Positions 61,506-64,000 of a DNA stretch of 64,000 nucleotides are shown piece by piece. The notes under the pieces were generated by a model, which had not been told where the DNA came from, made no database searches, and saw only the letters and a list, made by a program, of their open reading frames with translations. Source of the stretch: Pomacea canaliculata (lineage: Eukaryota > Mollusca > Gastropoda > Architaenioglossa > Ampullariidae). The position numbers and the translations under genes were made by a program. Numbering within the stretch: position 1 is the stretch's first letter; each line of letters starts with the position of its first letter. Location of the stretch: the NCBI RefSeq assembly GCF_003073045.1, contig NC_037595.1:2480001-2544000 (forward strand), given 5' to 3'.

Positions 61506-63572
61506 TTACTTCTCAAAGATGGATTCTACAATCTTCACAGAGGTCGTATTCATTTGAGACAAATAAAGTTTCATTCGTCTGGCTTCCCTCTGACGTCGTC
61601 TTCGCTCCTGTAAGGTGTTCAGCGTGTACAGAAACGGGTTCAAGGCCGAGTTGACCGGCAACACTACGATAGCCATGGCCACGTTGACCTCACCTGGAAT
61701 GGACACGCCCTGAGAGGCCAGAAGGGCCACAAGCCCGATGGGAAATTGACACAAGAAGTCTGTCACAGCCACGCTGATCAGGCGGCGAGCTATGGTTAAA
61801 TCTTTGCATCTCTTGGTGCTGTCGCACATAGACATGCTGTTGGTACGAATAGACCAGAAAATGAAAGCCTGTCCAATGCCTATCAGCATTAACAGTACGA
61901 AATTAAGACCCATCAAAACGTGAAACGAATAGTCATGGCCAGCGTAATTATTACGGGTAACAGGAAGGGGAATACAGATTCCTGTTTGGCCGTAAAACTG
62001 CCAGTGTGACGTCATGGGTAGTAGAGGAACCGAGGCTAGAGTTATCCCTACTGCCCACGCTAGCATGCAGGCCATGTGAGCCGACCTCTTGTTAAAGTGA
62101 ATGCCGATAAAGGGAAAGCGAAGGACGAGGAAACGATCCAGTGTGATGAGGCACACGATGAAAGCAGACACCTCGCTGGCCAGTAGAGACAGAAAGCCGG
62201 CCATCTGACAGGCACCGCTTCTCTTCCACGTGCTGTCGTTCCACAGGTACGAACCCTGATACACACGGTCAGCGACGCCAATCATCACCAGGTAAACTCC
62301 CATAATAAAATCAGACATGTTTAGGTGTATAACAAACACAGAAAACCCTAACTGGCTAGAGTTTCGTTCCAGAAACACGCGATAGATAAAACTACAGACA
62401 TTACCCAGTAAACTCATGGTAGCGAATACCGCCAGTAGTGCCCGGTAGAAATCCGATCTCAGCAACGCCTCACAAGATGATATTTCGTCTTGAGGCGAAT
62501 GGCAATTAACTGGATTAAAGTTTTTTGGTAGCATGGCTGGGCAGCAAAGTTTGTAATTGTTTGTGTAGACAACTTCTAGAAGGTCAAGACCTCTGAGGAG
62601 ATCCCTAGGAAATTCCTTCACTGGACATCCACGAAGATCTAAAGATCTGAGATTAGGAAGGACGTGAAAACCTCGCCCTGACACAATCTCCACGCCACAC
62701 TCAGACAAATTCAGGTTTTCTATATCGGAGAAAATACTGAAAACAATTGGGTCTATACTACTCATCTTTATCTGAGAGAAATCTGCGATACGTAACCTTG
62801 GAAAAAATGGCACTGTATGTGAATCAGCAAACAGATGTATAATCGGATTACCAGACAGCCTAAGAATGTGAAGATTAGGTACATTTTGTAAATTTATGCT
62901 ACTGATATCTTTTAATTTATTTGCCGTTAGGTCCAGAATACGTAGGTTTGGCAAATCCAGGTGACCTACCTCCTCCAGGTCACAGTCTGCAAGGCTAAGG
63001 TGAATGAGAAGCTTCTTATCCCTAACATGTCCTGGAGTCATTCCAGAGCCTTTTGCATCGAGATATCGCAAGGATGGATATTCTTGAAGTTGAATCGCCT
63101 TGGTACAAATGAATGCAAGTCCGAAACAGGTGCAAGAGTGTGGACAGGTGAGACCGCACGTCAGCTCATCGTCGTGCTGCGGACACTGGTTGAAGCCGTC
63201 GCACAGGTGGTGAGGATGAAGGCAGACGTGCGAGGCGCGGCATCGGTACAAGCCAGGACACGTGTACGTATCGCAGTCCTCTTCGTCTGAGTAGCCAGGA
63301 CAGTCGTACACGCCGTTACACCGCAGATACACCGGCAGACAGTAGTAGTCCACACCTGGACACTCGAAATGAGTGTGTGGACATGCAGTGGACTGTGCGG
63401 AGGATAGTTGCGAGTCTAGAGGCTTCACTACAAGCTGGCCTTCGTTGTCAAGGTCCACGATGGCCAGCGTCAAGATACCCTCACTCGCAAAGCCTCTTTG
63501 AAGGCACTTTGACTCGTCCGTACCAGTAACACATTGTTCTACACCGTCACACCTTTCACTTTCCGAAACGCA
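61506..63572 (-). CDS. Receptor C: third tandem paralogue, last exon only (5' part beyond right edge)
   Basis: The visible exon 63572-61506 encodes 688 residues and a TAA stop. It begins after a TTTTTTCAG acceptor with CVSESERCDG, the second half of an LDLR-A module exactly as in A and B, then LDLR-A modules, LRR cap (CPHSCTCFG), LRRs and seven helices with LDRFLVLRFP and NPFLYTL. The upstream exons (signal peptide, CUB, lectin) should lie beyond 64000; none is visible in 63573-64000. Differences from A and B: the hinge has LPKNFNPVNCHSPQDE; the sixth helix region has FLCQFPIG instead of FLCRFPIG; and the C-terminal tail ends VKIVESIFEK rather than KKVKSVSFATYI. The frame is intact. Confidence 0.87.
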   Translation of the reverse strand, partial: CVSESERCDGVEQCVTGTDESKCLQRGFASEGILTLAIVDLDNEGQLVVKPLDSQLSSAQSTACPHTHFECPGVDYYCLPVYLRCNGVYDCPGYSDEEDCDTYTCPGLYRCRASHVCLHPHHLCDGFNQCPQHDDELTCGLTCPHSCTCFGLAFICTKAIQLQEYPSLRYLDAKGSGMTPGHVRDKKLLIHLSLADCDLEEVGHLDLPNLRILDLTANKLKDISSINLQNVPNLHILRLSGNPIIHLFADSHTVPFFPRLRIADFSQIKMSSIDPIVFSIFSDIENLNLSECGVEIVSGRGFHVLPNLRSLDLRGCPVKEFPRDLLRGLDLLEVVYTNNYKLCCPAMLPKNFNPVNCHSPQDEISSCEALLRSDFYRALLAVFATMSLLGNVCSFIYRVFLERNSSQLGFSVFVIHLNMSDFIMGVYLVMIGVADRVYQGSYLWNDSTWKRSGACQMAGFLSLLASEVSAFIVCLITLDRFLVLRFPFIGIHFNKRSAHMACMLAWAVGITLASVPLLPMTSHWQFYGQTGICIPLPVTRNNYAGHDYSFHVLMGLNFVLLMLIGIGQAFIFWSIRTNSMSMCDSTKRCKDLTIARRLISVAVTDFLCQFPIGLVALLASQGVSIPGEVNVAMAIVVLPVNSALNPFLYTLNTLQERRRRQREARRMKLYLSQMNTTSVKIVESIFEK

Positions 63573-64000
63573 CTGAAAAAAGAACACGTGTAAACTTTTG
63601 ACTAGGTTAAAATTTGTATCTAGACAATCAAACGTTTTATACCTTTTGCGTTTGTTTGTAAATACCGCTTTTCCTTCTTAGTTTGCTGTCGTCACATGTT
63701 AAGTCTTTCCTAAATATTGTACGATGAAATAAACAGTCAAATTCAAACGGTGCAAAAAACCTATTGCCAGTGATTCAGTCAGTCATTCTTGTAAAAACGT
63801 TCTACAGCTTAGATTGTTCTGGTATTTGCACTTTCAAAATAATCTCAGCAAGACCACTTGTTATACATTTATGTCGGCACTAAACAGAAATATGTCAGAA
63901 TAGCCTGTCGTTAATCAGATACAATCACAAAAGAGTAATTTCTTCACTGTCACTGTATCATAATACGCACACTTGAAACTAACCTTCATTTTTGCGTATG
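63573..64000 (-). other. Intron 3 of receptor C (continues past the window)
   Basis: No exon is seen here. The equivalent intron is 340 bases in receptor B and 904 in receptor A, so the next exon upstream (C-type lectin C-terminal half plus LDLR-A) should lie shortly beyond the right edge. Confidence 0.7.

Overview
The window looks like nuclear DNA of a gastropod mollusc. It is AT-rich, with large intron-rich genes that have canonical GT-AG introns, many non-autonomous DNA transposons and LINE fragments, and a tandem family of receptors resembling the Lymnaea GRL101 receptor. All gene calls come from reading the sequence and from remembered family features. No search was run.

Layout. (1) 1-1138, minus strand: the first coding exons of a Polycomb-type Scm/SCMH1 gene that runs off the left edge. 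(2) About 2600-2740: a short promoter-like interval with a perfect TCTCGCGAGA palindrome between Scm and (3) ANAPC13, an intact single-exon 77-residue APC/C subunit at 2738-2971 on the plus strand. (4) 2972-6780: no further gene; it holds relics of LINEs and a hAT-type MITE. (5) 7326-32270, plus strand: a complete Mediator subunit gene, MED14. I could assemble 40 coding exons, all in phase, giving 1438 residues; human MED14 has 1454. Its introns carry a 5'-truncated LINE with a long open frame, hAT and Mutator-like non-autonomous elements, a tRNA-derived SINE and a recurring inverted-repeat family. (6) 33250-35487: two further MITEs and no gene.

(7) 35488-64000, minus strand: three tandem head-to-tail copies (A, B, C) of a large receptor gene. 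A (1339 aa) and B (1353 aa) are complete with four coding exons each; C is cut by the right edge and only its last exon is visible. The predicted product has a signal peptide, two CUB-like domains, an LDLR class A module, a C-type lectin domain, four more LDLR-A modules, leucine-rich repeats and a rhodopsin-like seven-helix domain of the LGR/RXFP kind. The roughly 12-14 kb repeat unit includes intergenic DNA, which has diverged far more than the seven-helix exon. The three copies also share sequence in a patchwork, which suggests gene conversion.

The left three genes are housekeeping or chromatin and transcription genes (Polycomb, APC/C, Mediator) with no evident pathway link. The right half is a lineage-specific receptor expansion and is the most unusual part of the window.
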